DNA from: Actinobacteria bacterium UBA2184 | GTDB lineage: Bacteria; Actinomycetota; Coriobacteriia; Anaerosomatales; Anaerosomataceae | Direction: 5' to 3' | DNA length: 31,229 nucleotides | Assembly: GCA_002328745.1 (NCBI GenBank) | Contig: DCVQ01000033.1 | Location: 1-31,229, forward strand | In this document: positions 22,803 through 30,098 of the stretch, piece after piece | How the letters are laid out: each line of letters starts with the position of its first letter | How positions within the stretch are numbered: the first letter of the stretch is position 1 | The notes under the pieces: generated by a model | Databases searched by the model: none | Seen by the model: only the letters and a program-made list of their open reading frames with translations | What the model was told of the DNA's origin: nothing | Position numbers and translations under genes: made by a program

Positions 22803-24107
22803 GTGGCAGAACGCAGAACGATCCAGACCGACGAGAAGCTGCCCGTACTGCAGGCGATTCCGCTCGCGCTCCAGCACCTCATGGCGATGTTCGGCGCAAC
22901 GGTCCTCGTGCCGCTGCTGACCGGCCTCGACCCGTCGCTGGCGATCATGACGTCCGGTGCGGGAACCATCCTGTACCTGATACTCACCAAGGGTAAGATC
23001 CCGAGTTACCTCGGCTCGTCGTTCGCCTTCATCGGCCCGATCGCGGCAGTAGCGGCCACCAAGGGCATCCCGGCCGCGCTCGGCGGTCTTGTCGTCGGCG
23101 GACTCCTGTACGTGGTCGTTGCCCTGCTCATCAAGGGCTTCGGCACCGGCTGGCTCAACAAGGTCCTTCCGCCCGCGCTTGTCGGCGCTGTCGTCATCGT
23201 CATCGGTCTTGGCCTGGCCGGCGTAGCCGTCGGCATGGCCACCAAGGGCGCAGGCGACGTGTTCGCGATCGAGAACCTGGTCGTTGCGCTGGTGACGCTC
23301 GGCGCTGCCATCGCGTTCTCCAGCTACTTCAAGGGCTTCCTGTCGACGATCCCCGTCCTTCTGGGCATCGTCGTCGGATACCTGGTGGCTGCGCTGATGG
23401 GCATGGTCGACTTCCAGCCCGTGCTGGACGCCAAGTGGATCGGGCTCCCGACGCTGGTGTTCCCCGAGTGGGATCTCGGCGCCATCCTGATCATCGCGCC
23501 GGTGGCCCTTGTCGTGATCATCGAGCACATCGGCCACCTGCTCGTGGTGAACGAGATCGTCGGCAAGGACTTCACCCCGATGCTTCCCGAGTCACTCGCG
23601 GGTGACGGCCTTGCCACTGCGCTCTCCGCGATGGTCGGTGGCTCGCCCTCGACCACGTACGCCGAGAACATCGGCGTCATGGCGGTCACGCGCGTCTACG
23701 CTACCCAGATCTTCTGGTACGCAGGCGCGTTCGCGTTCGTGATCGGCGGCTTCGTGCCGAAGCTCAAGTTCCTCATCCAGTCGATCCCGACGCCGGTCAT
23801 GGGCGGCATCTCGCTGCTGCTGTTCGGCCTTATCGCGAGCTCCGGTCTCCGGATGCTCGTCGAGAGCGGCATCGACTACAGCCACAGCCGCAACCTCATC
23901 CTCTCGAGCGTCGTGCTCGTGGTCGGCATCGGCATGGAGACCACCGGCACCACGATCCCGCTCGGTGACTACGTGCTGCCCGGCATGGCCACCGCCACCT
24001 TCCTCGGCATCCTCCTGAACCTGGTTCTGCCGAAGGAGTCGCCAGGCCTTGCGATCGATTCACCCGACTTCGCCGCCGAGCTCCAGGAAGAGGCGGCTGC
24101 GGGGTAG
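22803..24107 (+). CDS. NCS2 family uracil/xanthine permease (UraA type)
   Basis: A 434-residue membrane permease with the UraA-type pattern. It has LPVLQAIPLALQHLMAMFGA at the N-terminus, YLGSSFAFIGPI, then EHIGHL and the substrate-site region GGSPSTTYAENIGVMAVTRV, and a late GGISLLLFGLIASSGLRML. Members import uracil or xanthine with protons. Translation starts at GTG 22803, and AGGAGG overlaps the stop codon of the purine permease 5 bases upstream, so the two are cotranslated. A strong terminator follows 33 bases after the stop. Uracil is the most likely substrate by motif similarity, but this is not certain. Confidence 0.92.
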   Translation: MAERRTIQTDEKLPVLQAIPLALQHLMAMFGATVLVPLLTGLDPSLAIMTSGAGTILYLILTKGKIPSYLGSSFAFIGPIAAVAATKGIPAALGGLVVGGLLYVVVALLIKGFGTGWLNKVLPPALVGAVVIVIGLGLAGVAVGMATKGAGDVFAIENLVVALVTLGAAIAFSSYFKGFLSTIPVLLGIVVGYLVAALMGMVDFQPVLDAKWIGLPTLVFPEWDLGAILIIAPVALVVIIEHIGHLLVVNEIVGKDFTPMLPESLAGDGLATALSAMVGGSPSTTYAENIGVMAVTRVYATQIFWYAGAFAFVIGGFVPKLKFLIQSIPTPVMGGISLLLFGLIASSGLRMLVESGIDYSHSRNLILSSVVLVVGIGMETTGTTIPLGDYVLPGMATATFLGILLNLVLPKESPGLAIDSPDFAAELQEEAAAG

Positions 24108-24140
24108 GGGACGCGCCTCACCAGGAGGCTCGCACGCACG

Positions 24141-24186
24141 CGGCCCCGGACAAGGTGAAGAAACCTTGTCCGGGGCCGTATCTTGC
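24141..24186 (+). terminator. Strong intrinsic terminator after the permease operon
   Basis: A perfect 16-bp stem (arm 24141-24156, beginning CGGCCCCGG; arm 24163-24178) encloses the loop GAAGAA and is followed by TATCTT. It is the best terminator in the window and separates the nucleotide island from the glycosyltransferase. Confidence 0.9.
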
Positions 24187-24211
24187 CATCTATCCGCTCC
24201 GTTGTGATAAT
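24183..24211 (+). promoter_or_regulatory. Glycosyltransferase promoter (TTGCCA-17-GATAAT, extended -10)
   Basis: TTGCCA (24183-24188), a 17-base spacer and GATAAT (24206-24211) preceded by TGT form a near-consensus extended promoter just after the terminator. The predicted leader is about 43 bases. Confidence 0.75.
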
Positions 24212-24217
24212 CATCAC
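24204..24217. promoter_or_regulatory. Dyad over the -10 of the glycosyltransferase promoter
   Basis: GTGAT-AATC-ATCAC is a 5+5 inverted repeat covering the -10 hexamer and reaching the start point, a typical place for a repressor. The arms are short, so chance is possible. Confidence 0.35.
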
Positions 24218-24260
24218 TCGCGCTTGGGGGCGCGCCGCACGACGCAACGGGGGGACTGAC

Positions 24261-25709
24261 ATGCCGGAAGAGGACGCGCCTGTACGCCGAACGCCCTACG
24301 AGTGGGGGCGCCTGATCCTTACCAACATCGTTGTCGTTGCTATACCGACCTTCATCTACTACGGGCTCAGGGTCCGCGGATACGACCTGTTCTGGCTACA
24401 CATCACGATCGCCGCGGCGTACCTGATCACCGCGCTCGTCGTGATCTGGGAGGCCGTGATCACCCTTACGCGCCGCCGGGCCTGCAAGGACTCCTCCAGG
24501 ACGGGTCTTCGCTGGCGCATCGCCCAGACCCTGGGCATCTCCGGCGGCAGGCTGCCGTCGGCCGAGCTTCCCCCGGTGCCGTCTTCCACGTTCATCGTCG
24601 CCGCGTTCCTTCCCAACGAGCGCGAGATCATCGTCGACACCATCTGGCACCTATTGGAGGCCGTGGAGCGCCCGGAAGACGGGTTCGAGGTCATCCTCGC
24701 GTACAACACGCCGTGCCACATCAGCGTGGAGCGCGAGCTTGCCGCCATCGCGGCGGCAGACCCCGCTCTGCAGCTGCTGCGAGTCGAGGGCAGCGAATCG
24801 AAGGCCGAGAACGTGAATGCCGCGCTCGAGATCGCCAGAGGCGAGATCACGTGCATCCTCGACGCGGATCACCTGCCATGCGAGGACTGCCTGACCCGCG
24901 CGTGGCGCTGGCTCGCCAATGGATACGACGTGGTACAGGGACGCAGCGTCATCCGAAACCACAACGCAAACTTCCTGACGCGTATGATCGCCGTCGAGTT
25001 CGAGCAGATCTACGCGGTCAGCCACACCGCACGCTCGTTAGCACTCGACACAGCCATCTTCGGCGGCTCCAACGGCTACTGGCGCACCGAGGTGCTGCGT
25101 GAGCTTCGATTCGACCGCGCGATGATGACCGAGGACATCGACGCGTCATCGCGGGCGCTCCTCACGGGGCGCAGGATCGCGCACGACCGCAGCATCGTGT
25201 CGTTCGAGCTTGCGCCGACGACCTTCCACGCGTTCTGGTGCCAGCGCAAGCGGTGGGCGCAGGGGTGGCTTCAGGTCAGCCTCAAGTACCAGGTCGGGTT
25301 CTGGAGGACGAAGCATCTCTCGGCCATCCAGAAGCTCCACTGGACCTACCTGCTGCTGTACCGCGAGCTGTATCCGCTCGTGACCCTGCAGATCTTCCCG
25401 GTGATCATAAGCTTGCTCATGTACCAGGGCGATATGCCGCTTCGCACGCACTGGTTCCTGTTGCTCAGCACCGTCGTCACGCTTGCCAGCGGGCCGCTGG
25501 CCACGATCTCGGCCATGAAGAACTCCCACAAGCGCTATCCGGTCTGGTACGGGCTGGTCTACGGCCTCTGCGTCATCTGGTTCGTGATGGTGAAGAACGC
25601 GATCGTGCTCGTGGCTATCTACGACCAGATCTTCCAGCGCACCGACTGGATCGTCACGCGCAGAGACATCTCGCACGAGCTGGAAGCGGAGCTTGCCGAG
25701 TGCGCGTGA
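24261..25709 (+). CDS. Membrane processive-type family 2 glycosyltransferase
   Basis: A 482-residue protein with two N-terminal membrane helices (about 19-36 and 46-67) and a GT2 catalytic domain. Its motifs are KAENVNAALE, DADH (201-204), TEDID (290-294) and QRKRWAQGW (328-336), the D, DxD, TED, QxxRW set of cellulose/hyaluronan/N-acetylglucosamine polymerases. Several C-terminal helices follow (about 365-465). There is no PilZ domain. The start is ATG 24261, preceded by GGGGGA, and earlier in-frame codons are leader. It has its own promoter, and no synthase partner, exporter or deacetylase is adjacent. The product could be an exopolysaccharide or a glycolipid, and the sugar cannot be told. 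Confidence 0.88.
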   Translation: MPEEDAPVRRTPYEWGRLILTNIVVVAIPTFIYYGLRVRGYDLFWLHITIAAAYLITALVVIWEAVITLTRRRACKDSSRTGLRWRIAQTLGISGGRLPSAELPPVPSSTFIVAAFLPNEREIIVDTIWHLLEAVERPEDGFEVILAYNTPCHISVERELAAIAAADPALQLLRVEGSESKAENVNAALEIARGEITCILDADHLPCEDCLTRAWRWLANGYDVVQGRSVIRNHNANFLTRMIAVEFEQIYAVSHTARSLALDTAIFGGSNGYWRTEVLRELRFDRAMMTEDIDASSRALLTGRRIAHDRSIVSFELAPTTFHAFWCQRKRWAQGWLQVSLKYQVGFWRTKHLSAIQKLHWTYLLLYRELYPLVTLQIFPVIISLLMYQGDMPLRTHWFLLLSTVVTLASGPLATISAMKNSHKRYPVWYGLVYGLCVIWFVMVKNAIVLVAIYDQIFQRTDWIVTRRDISHELEAELAECA

Positions 25710-25809
25710 GCGGTACTCCAGATCCCGGGCGCAACAACGCGCGTGGCGTGCTCTCGCAGGCGCTGTTGACCACGCGTACCACGCTCACCAGCCACCGCAC
25801 CTGAGCTGG

Positions 25810-25845
25810 AACGCCCCCGGGGCCCTCGAGAGGACCCTTGGCGTT
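25810..25845. terminator. Hairpin between convergent genes
   Basis: AACGCC (25810-25815) pairs with GGCGTT (25840-25845), with inner pairs GGG/CCC and CCT/AGG around a CGAG loop. It lies between the ends of the glycosyltransferase and the minus-strand run, so it may stop transcription from either side. There is no T-tract on either side. Confidence 0.4.
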
Positions 25846-25866
25846 CGTGGTGTTACGCCCGATAAT
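25838..25866 (+). promoter_or_regulatory. Promoter-like signal in a convergent intergenic region
   Basis: TTGGCG (25838-25843), a 17-base spacer and GATAAT (25861-25866) lie in an AT-rich patch. It points into the 3' end of a minus-strand gene, where no plus-strand gene is found. It could drive an antisense or small RNA, or be fortuitous. Confidence 0.35.
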
Positions 25867-25959
25867 GTATCTTATGGTAAATCGATGGTATTCTGACCGC
25901 ACACGTCTTCTTCCCCCCGGGTCGGACATGCACGGACACGGCGTCTCAGCCGCCGGCGA

Positions 25960-26283
25960 TCACGCCTCGGCGTCGCTCGCGTCGTGCGGGAAGTAGAGCT
26001 CCTCGAACTCCGAACGCGTCATCTCCGCCAGATCGGCGTTGCACGTATCCATCCAGTCGTGTGCGCTGGCGCTGTCATCGAAGCTGCCCAGCGTGACGGA
26101 TACCTCGTCGTCGTCAAGAAGCACCGCTTCGACGAGGTACGACTCCGACTCCTCCGGGCGCTCCGATGGCGGACGCCGGTAGAGGATGTCGTCGCGCCAG
26201 TCGATGTCGATGTCGTCGGTGACGTCGACGCGGACGACCCTGAGCCGGTAGAAGTCTTCCGCTGCTCCAATGGCCTTCTTCAC
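25960..26283 (-). CDS. Small acidic protein of unknown function
   Basis: 107 residues, strongly acidic (runs such as TDDIDIDWRDD and LLDDDE), with no membrane segment or motif that I recognise. Alternating hydrophobic and charged residues (YRLRVVRVDVTDDIDIDW, SYLVEAVLLDDDEVSVTLGS) suggest a small beta-rich cytosolic domain. The start is taken at GTG 26283, preceded by GAGGG at 5-6 bases; a longer frame to 26385 would run into the upstream gene. It starts 11 bases after the SH3-domain gene on the minus strand and is the last gene of the run. That it is a real gene rests on codon pattern and spacing. Confidence 0.65.
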   Translation of the reverse strand: MKKAIGAAEDFYRLRVVRVDVTDDIDIDWRDDILYRRPPSERPEESESYLVEAVLLDDDEVSVTLGSFDDSASAHDWMDTCNADLAEMTRSEFEELYFPHDASDAEA

Positions 26284-26293
26284 GTGGCGACCC

Positions 26294-26713
26294 TCACTGT
26301 TCCACGAGTTTTGTGTATCGGTCGCCCGCGGCGACCCATCCTTCGGCACCGGACGCGTCCTGCACCTTGTACCAGCCCACCGCACGATCGACGAGCATGA
26401 GCTGCTGGTTCACGGTGAGGTTCTTGAGGACCTCCCCGTCCGGCGCGGCCTCGGCCCGGAGGCTGAGGCCGTCGGTGAGCACTATCACGTAAGACGCCCC
26501 GTCAGGGATGTCGAACCCGTCGGGCGACACGGCCTCTGTCGTATCCACGGTCCCCGTCGTCTCTCCTGCCGGCTCCGCATCGCGGTTGCGCCGATACTCG
26601 CCGAGCATCGAGTACACGACCAGCACCACCAGGCCGAGGATGATCCATGGAACCACCAGACGCACCGCGCGCTTAAGGATGTTCGTGTCAAACCCTGGCG
26701 TCTCGTCCGACAT
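26294..26713 (-). CDS. Membrane-anchored SH3b-domain protein
   Basis: The 139-residue protein has a short cytoplasmic start, one transmembrane helix (about 19-38, LVVPWIILGLVVLVVYSML) and a Thr/Glu-rich spacer. A bacterial SH3-like domain follows (about 73-135: YVIVLTDGLSLRAEAAPDGEV, then GWYKVQDASGAEGWVAAGD). This is the usual SH3b order, ending in W-x-K-V...G-x-x-G-W-V. Such domains often bind peptidoglycan. A GGGGGG stretch precedes ATG 26713. Function is unknown; a cell-wall role is an inference from the fold and topology. Confidence 0.82.
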   Translation of the reverse strand: MSDETPGFDTNILKRAVRLVVPWIILGLVVLVVYSMLGEYRRNRDAEPAGETTGTVDTTEAVSPDGFDIPDGASYVIVLTDGLSLRAEAAPDGEVLKNLTVNQQLMLVDRAVGWYKVQDASGAEGWVAAGDRYTKLVEQ

Positions 26714-26734
26714 GCGTGCCCCCCTACCCTGTTC

Positions 26735-27271
26735 TCAGGTCCGCCTCTTCTTCTTGCGTCGTTCTATGAGCCCGTACCGTGCAGAGACGAGCAGTATCTC
26801 CGACTCTGCCGACTCCAATGACCCCCGTGCACCCCCAAGATCCAGCGCGCCGAGCGCATCGAGCACCGCTTCACCCTCGGTCTCCGCGATCGCCGATGTC
26901 TGACTGGCGATCGCGGAAGCCGCGACGCCGAGTTGATCGGCGAGTTTCCACAGCCGCCTCGGCAGCGGGATCTCGGACAGCTCGTCCGCCTGAATGCGCA
27001 TTCCGCGTCCGATCTGACCGAGCGCGGCGCGATCGTCCGAGTCGGGGGTGGCGAACTCCAGGACGTCTGCCACGGTTCCCCGTGCGAGCCGGTCGATGAT
27101 CCCCTGGGTCGTCCTGAGCGCCAGGCCGATCGCCTCGTTGCGGCCGAGCAGGTCCTCGATGAACCGCTGCACCTGGCGACGCCATGCGATCCGCGAGACC
27201 ACGGTCGAGATGACCGCCAACACAACGACAGTGCCACCGACGATGACGTATGGCCACGCTCCGTCCAGCAC
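26735..27271 (-). CDS. Membrane-anchored helical protein of unknown function
   Basis: 178 residues with one N-terminal transmembrane helix (about 7-27, PYVIVGGTVVVLAVISTVV). A mostly helical cytosolic region follows, rich in Ala, Leu, Asp and Glu (QRFIEDLLGRNEAIGLAL, LWKLADQLGVAASAIASQTS), and the protein ends with a basic tail (ERRKKKRRT). I recognise no family. Translation begins at GTG 27271, with AGGAG 6-7 bases upstream. It starts 21 bases after paaK ends and 21 bases before the SH3 gene, so it probably belongs to the same transcript. Confidence 0.72.
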   Translation of the reverse strand: MLDGAWPYVIVGGTVVVLAVISTVVSRIAWRRQVQRFIEDLLGRNEAIGLALRTTQGIIDRLARGTVADVLEFATPDSDDRAALGQIGRGMRIQADELSEIPLPRRLWKLADQLGVAASAIASQTSAIAETEGEAVLDALGALDLGGARGSLESAESEILLVSARYGLIERRKKKRRT

Positions 27272-27292
27272 GTCGTCTCCTGTCGCTTCGTG

Positions 27293-28597
27293 TCACCCCA
27301 TGGGACGCTGGTCTATCACGTGACGCGCCTTGCCTGCCGTACGTTCTATGGTACCAGGCTCCACCAGGGTGATCTTCGCACTCAGCCCCACGACGCTCTG
27401 CACCTGGTCCGCCACCCGCTTCGAGAAGGCGACCATGTCGGCCATCACGTCAGAGAACATATTCCCCGCCACCTCGATTCTCACCTCGAGCGTGTCGAGC
27501 GCGCCCTTGCGGTCGACCACGATCAGGTAGTGGGGCTCGACGCCCTCGATGGAGAGCAGCGCATCCTCGATCTGGCTCGGGAACACGTTCACTCCCCGGA
27601 TGATGAGCATGTCGTCGGTGCGAGCGCGGACCTTGCGCATGCGCGCGGACGTACGGCCGCACGCACAGGCGGTGCGATCGATCACCGTGAGGTCGTGCGT
27701 GCGGTACCGCAGGACCGGGAACGCCTCCTTCGTGAGCGTCGTGATGAGCAGCTCCCCCTCCTCGCCATCGGGCAGCGCCTCTCCCGTCAGCGGATCCACC
27801 ACCTCGAACAGGAAGTGGTCCTCGGCCATGTGGAGGCCGTCCTGCCGCTCGCACTCGCCCGACACGCCGGGTCCCATCACTTCCGAGAGGCCGTAGTTGT
27901 CGGTCGCCAGGATGCCGAGCCTCTCCTGGATCTCGGCGCGCATCCCCTCCCCGGAGGGCTCCCCCCCGAACAGCCCGAGGCGGAGCGGCAGGCTGCGCAT
28001 ATCGATGCCGTGCTGCTCTGCCACCTCGGCGATGTACAGCGCGTAGCTCGGCGTGCACACGAGCGCAGTCGTACCGAAATCCTGCATCATCATCAGCTGT
28101 CGCTCGGTGTTGCCAGATCCTGCTGGGAACACCGTGGCTCCGACCCGCTCGATGCCGTAGTGCATCCCCCAGCCGCCGGTGAACATGCCGTACAGGAACG
28201 CCATCTGGACGCGGTCGTGCTCCGTGATCCCGGCAAGCGAAGCGACCCGGGCGGTTAGCTCTGTCCACGTGTTGAGGTCCCCCCGGGTGTAGCCGACCAC
28301 GATCGGCTTGCCCGTCGTGCCCGAAGACGAATGCACGCGCACGACCTGCTCGAGCGGCACCGCGAACATGCCGAACGGATACGTGTCCCGCAGCGCGGAC
28401 TTGTCGGTCGTGGGCAGAAGCCGCACGTCGTCAAGCGACTTGATGTCCTTGGGGCGCACACCGCGCGCATCAAGCGCATCGCGGTAGTGCGGCACGCGCT
28501 CGTACACCCACGCCACCGTGGACTGCAACCGCCTGAGCTGCAGCTCGGCGAGCGCATCGCGCGACATCGTCTCGTATTCAGCGTTCCAGATCGGCAT
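27293..28597 (-). CDS. paaK: Phenylacetate-CoA ligase family enzyme
   Basis: The 434-residue adenylate-forming enzyme is of normal PaaK length. Its AMP-binding motif is HSSSGTTGKPIVVGYT (89-104). NYGLSEVMGPGV, EGELLITTLTKEAFPVLRYRTHD, the CACGRTSARMRKVRARTDDML stretch and GVNVFPSQIE follow, then the PaaK C-terminal lid domain. It activates aryl acids such as phenylacetate to CoA thioesters with ATP. AGGAGG is 6 bases before ATG. It follows livF by 9 bases, as in anaerobes that ferment amino acids, where aryl acids from phenylalanine, tyrosine or tryptophan are activated or recovered. Substrate is inferred. Confidence 0.93.
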   Translation of the reverse strand: MPIWNAEYETMSRDALAELQLRRLQSTVAWVYERVPHYRDALDARGVRPKDIKSLDDVRLLPTTDKSALRDTYPFGMFAVPLEQVVRVHSSSGTTGKPIVVGYTRGDLNTWTELTARVASLAGITEHDRVQMAFLYGMFTGGWGMHYGIERVGATVFPAGSGNTERQLMMMQDFGTTALVCTPSYALYIAEVAEQHGIDMRSLPLRLGLFGGEPSGEGMRAEIQERLGILATDNYGLSEVMGPGVSGECERQDGLHMAEDHFLFEVVDPLTGEALPDGEEGELLITTLTKEAFPVLRYRTHDLTVIDRTACACGRTSARMRKVRARTDDMLIIRGVNVFPSQIEDALLSIEGVEPHYLIVVDRKGALDTLEVRIEVAGNMFSDVMADMVAFSKRVADQVQSVVGLSAKITLVEPGTIERTAGKARHVIDQRPMG

Positions 28598-28606
28598 GAG
28601 ATCCTC

Positions 28607-29335
28607 CTACTCGCGCCCGTGCCACGCGCCGAGATAGATCAGTCGTACATCGTCATTACCCAGCAGATCGGATGCGGGTCCTTCGAGCGCCACAGCACCC
28701 GACCGGATCACGTAGCCGCGCGAGGCGTGCTTCAGCGCGAGGCGTGCGTCCTGCTCCACGAGCACCATCGCGATACCTGTCTCGCACAGCCGGTCGAGCA
28801 CCGAGAAGATCTCGGTGATCACCTTGGGGGCGAGCCCGAGAGAGGGCTCGTCGAGCAGCAGCACCTTCGGATCGGACATGATCGCACGCCCGATGGCGAG
28901 CATCTGCTGCTCGCCGCCCGAGAGGGTCCCCGCAGCCTGCGCGCGACGGTCGCCGAGCACGGGGAAGAGCTCGAAGACGCGCTCGCGATCGCGCTCGACG
29001 CTCTCACGCTCGGCACGCCGGTTCCTCAAGTACGCGCCGAGCGCGAGGTTCTCGTCCACCGTCATGGCCGAGAACAGCATGCGTCCCTCGGGCACCAGGA
29101 CGATGCCTTTGCTGACGCGCCGGTGGACGGGCGCCTTCGCCAGATCGCGCCCCTCGAGGACCACACGGCCCGAGCGCACCGGGAGCGCCCCCGCGATCGC
29201 CTTGAGCAGCGTCGACTTGCCGGCGCCGTTCGCACCGACCAGGGTGATCATCTCCCCGGCATCGACCTGAAGCGAGATGCCGTCGACCACCGGGATCCTG
29301 CCGTAGCCCGCGACGAGCCCCTCCACGCTAAGCAT
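28607..29335 (-). CDS. livF: Branched-chain amino-acid ABC transporter ATP-binding protein LivF
   Basis: The 242-residue ABC ATPase has Walker A GANGAGKST, the LSGGEQQMLAIGRA signature and Walker B VLLLDEPSLGL. The KGIVLVPEGRMLF motif is diagnostic of LivF. ATG 29335 is chosen because a full GGAGGTGA lies 8 bases upstream. GTG 29347 would sit inside that ribosome binding site. The start overlaps the end of livG by 8 bases. With LivG it powers import through LivH/LivM. No substrate-binding protein is in the window. Confidence 0.94.
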   Translation of the reverse strand: MLSVEGLVAGYGRIPVVDGISLQVDAGEMITLVGANGAGKSTLLKAIAGALPVRSGRVVLEGRDLAKAPVHRRVSKGIVLVPEGRMLFSAMTVDENLALGAYLRNRRAERESVERDRERVFELFPVLGDRRAQAAGTLSGGEQQMLAIGRAIMSDPKVLLLDEPSLGLAPKVITEIFSVLDRLCETGIAMVLVEQDARLALKHASRGYVIRSGAVALEGPASDLLGNDDVRLIYLGAWHGRE

Positions 29336-30098
29336 CGGCGTCGTCACCTCCGAGGTAGGCCTCGATGACCGCAGGGTCCTTCTGGATGATGCGGGGAGGT
29401 CCCTCGGCGATCTTGCGACCCTCGTTCAGGACGATCACCTGGTCGCTGATCTCCATCACCAGGCCCATGTCGTGCTCGACGATGACGATCGTGACGCCCG
29501 TGTCCCGGATGCGCCGGAGCGTGTCGGCGAGCTGGCGCGTCTCCGCGCTGTTGAGGCCCGCTGCGGGTTCGTCGAGCAGCAGCAGGCGCGGGCGGGTCGC
29601 CAGCGCACGGGCGATCTCCACCAGCCGTCGCTGACCGTGGGGGACGTCTCCCGCAAGGCTGTCGGCGAGATCCTCGAGCGACACCAGCCGCAGCAGATGC
29701 AGCGCCTGCTCGCGGGCGAGACGCTCCTCGCGGGAGACGCCGGGAAGGTGCAGCGCCGCGCCGAGGAATCCCGTCTTCGTCCACACATGCGTTCCGACCA
29801 GCACGTTATCCAGGACCGACATCTCGTCGAACAGCTGCGCGTCCTGGAACGTGCGGGCGATGCCCCGACGGGTGATCCGGTGTGGCTTGAGTCCCCTGAG
29901 GGGTAAGCCCTCGAACTCGACCGTGCCCGCATCCGGCCGGTCGAAACCCGTCAGCAGGTTGAAGGCGGTGCTCTTCCCTGCCCCGTTCGGACCGATGATC
30001 GCGAGTATCGTCCCCTCGTACACGTCGAACGACACGTCGCTCACGGCCACAAGCCCGCCGAACCGGCGTGTGATACCCCTCACCGAGAGCATGGTCAT
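29328..30098 (-). CDS. livG: Branched-chain amino-acid ABC transporter ATP-binding protein LivG
   Basis: The 256-residue ABC ATPase has Walker A GPNGAGKST (36-44), the LivG-type GIARTFQDAQLFDEMSVLDNV, Walker B LLLLDEPAAGLN, and the LivG end region VIVEHDMGLVMEISDQVIVLNEG. The signature motif reads VPHGQRRLVEIARAL, in which the usual LS[YG]G is altered at the first two positions. Position three remains G-Q, so activity is probably kept. ATG 30098 overlaps the livM stop by ATGA. Confidence 0.94.
   Translation of the reverse strand: MTMLSVRGITRRFGGLVAVSDVSFDVYEGTILAIIGPNGAGKSTAFNLLTGFDRPDAGTVEFEGLPLRGLKPHRITRRGIARTFQDAQLFDEMSVLDNVLVGTHVWTKTGFLGAALHLPGVSREERLAREQALHLLRLVSLEDLADSLAGDVPHGQRRLVEIARALATRPRLLLLDEPAAGLNSAETRQLADTLRRIRDTGVTIVIVEHDMGLVMEISDQVIVLNEGRKIAEGPPRIIQKDPAVIEAYLGGDDADA

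Noticed and set aside
21795..23537. A 580-codon open frame on the minus strand
   Set aside because: It is antisense to the two NCS2 permeases and rich in Asp, His and Arg without any domain, a codon-bias artefact.
26933..28258. A 441-codon plus-strand frame
   Set aside because: It lies opposite paaK and the helical membrane protein, has no recognisable motif, and its composition is that of a shadow frame.
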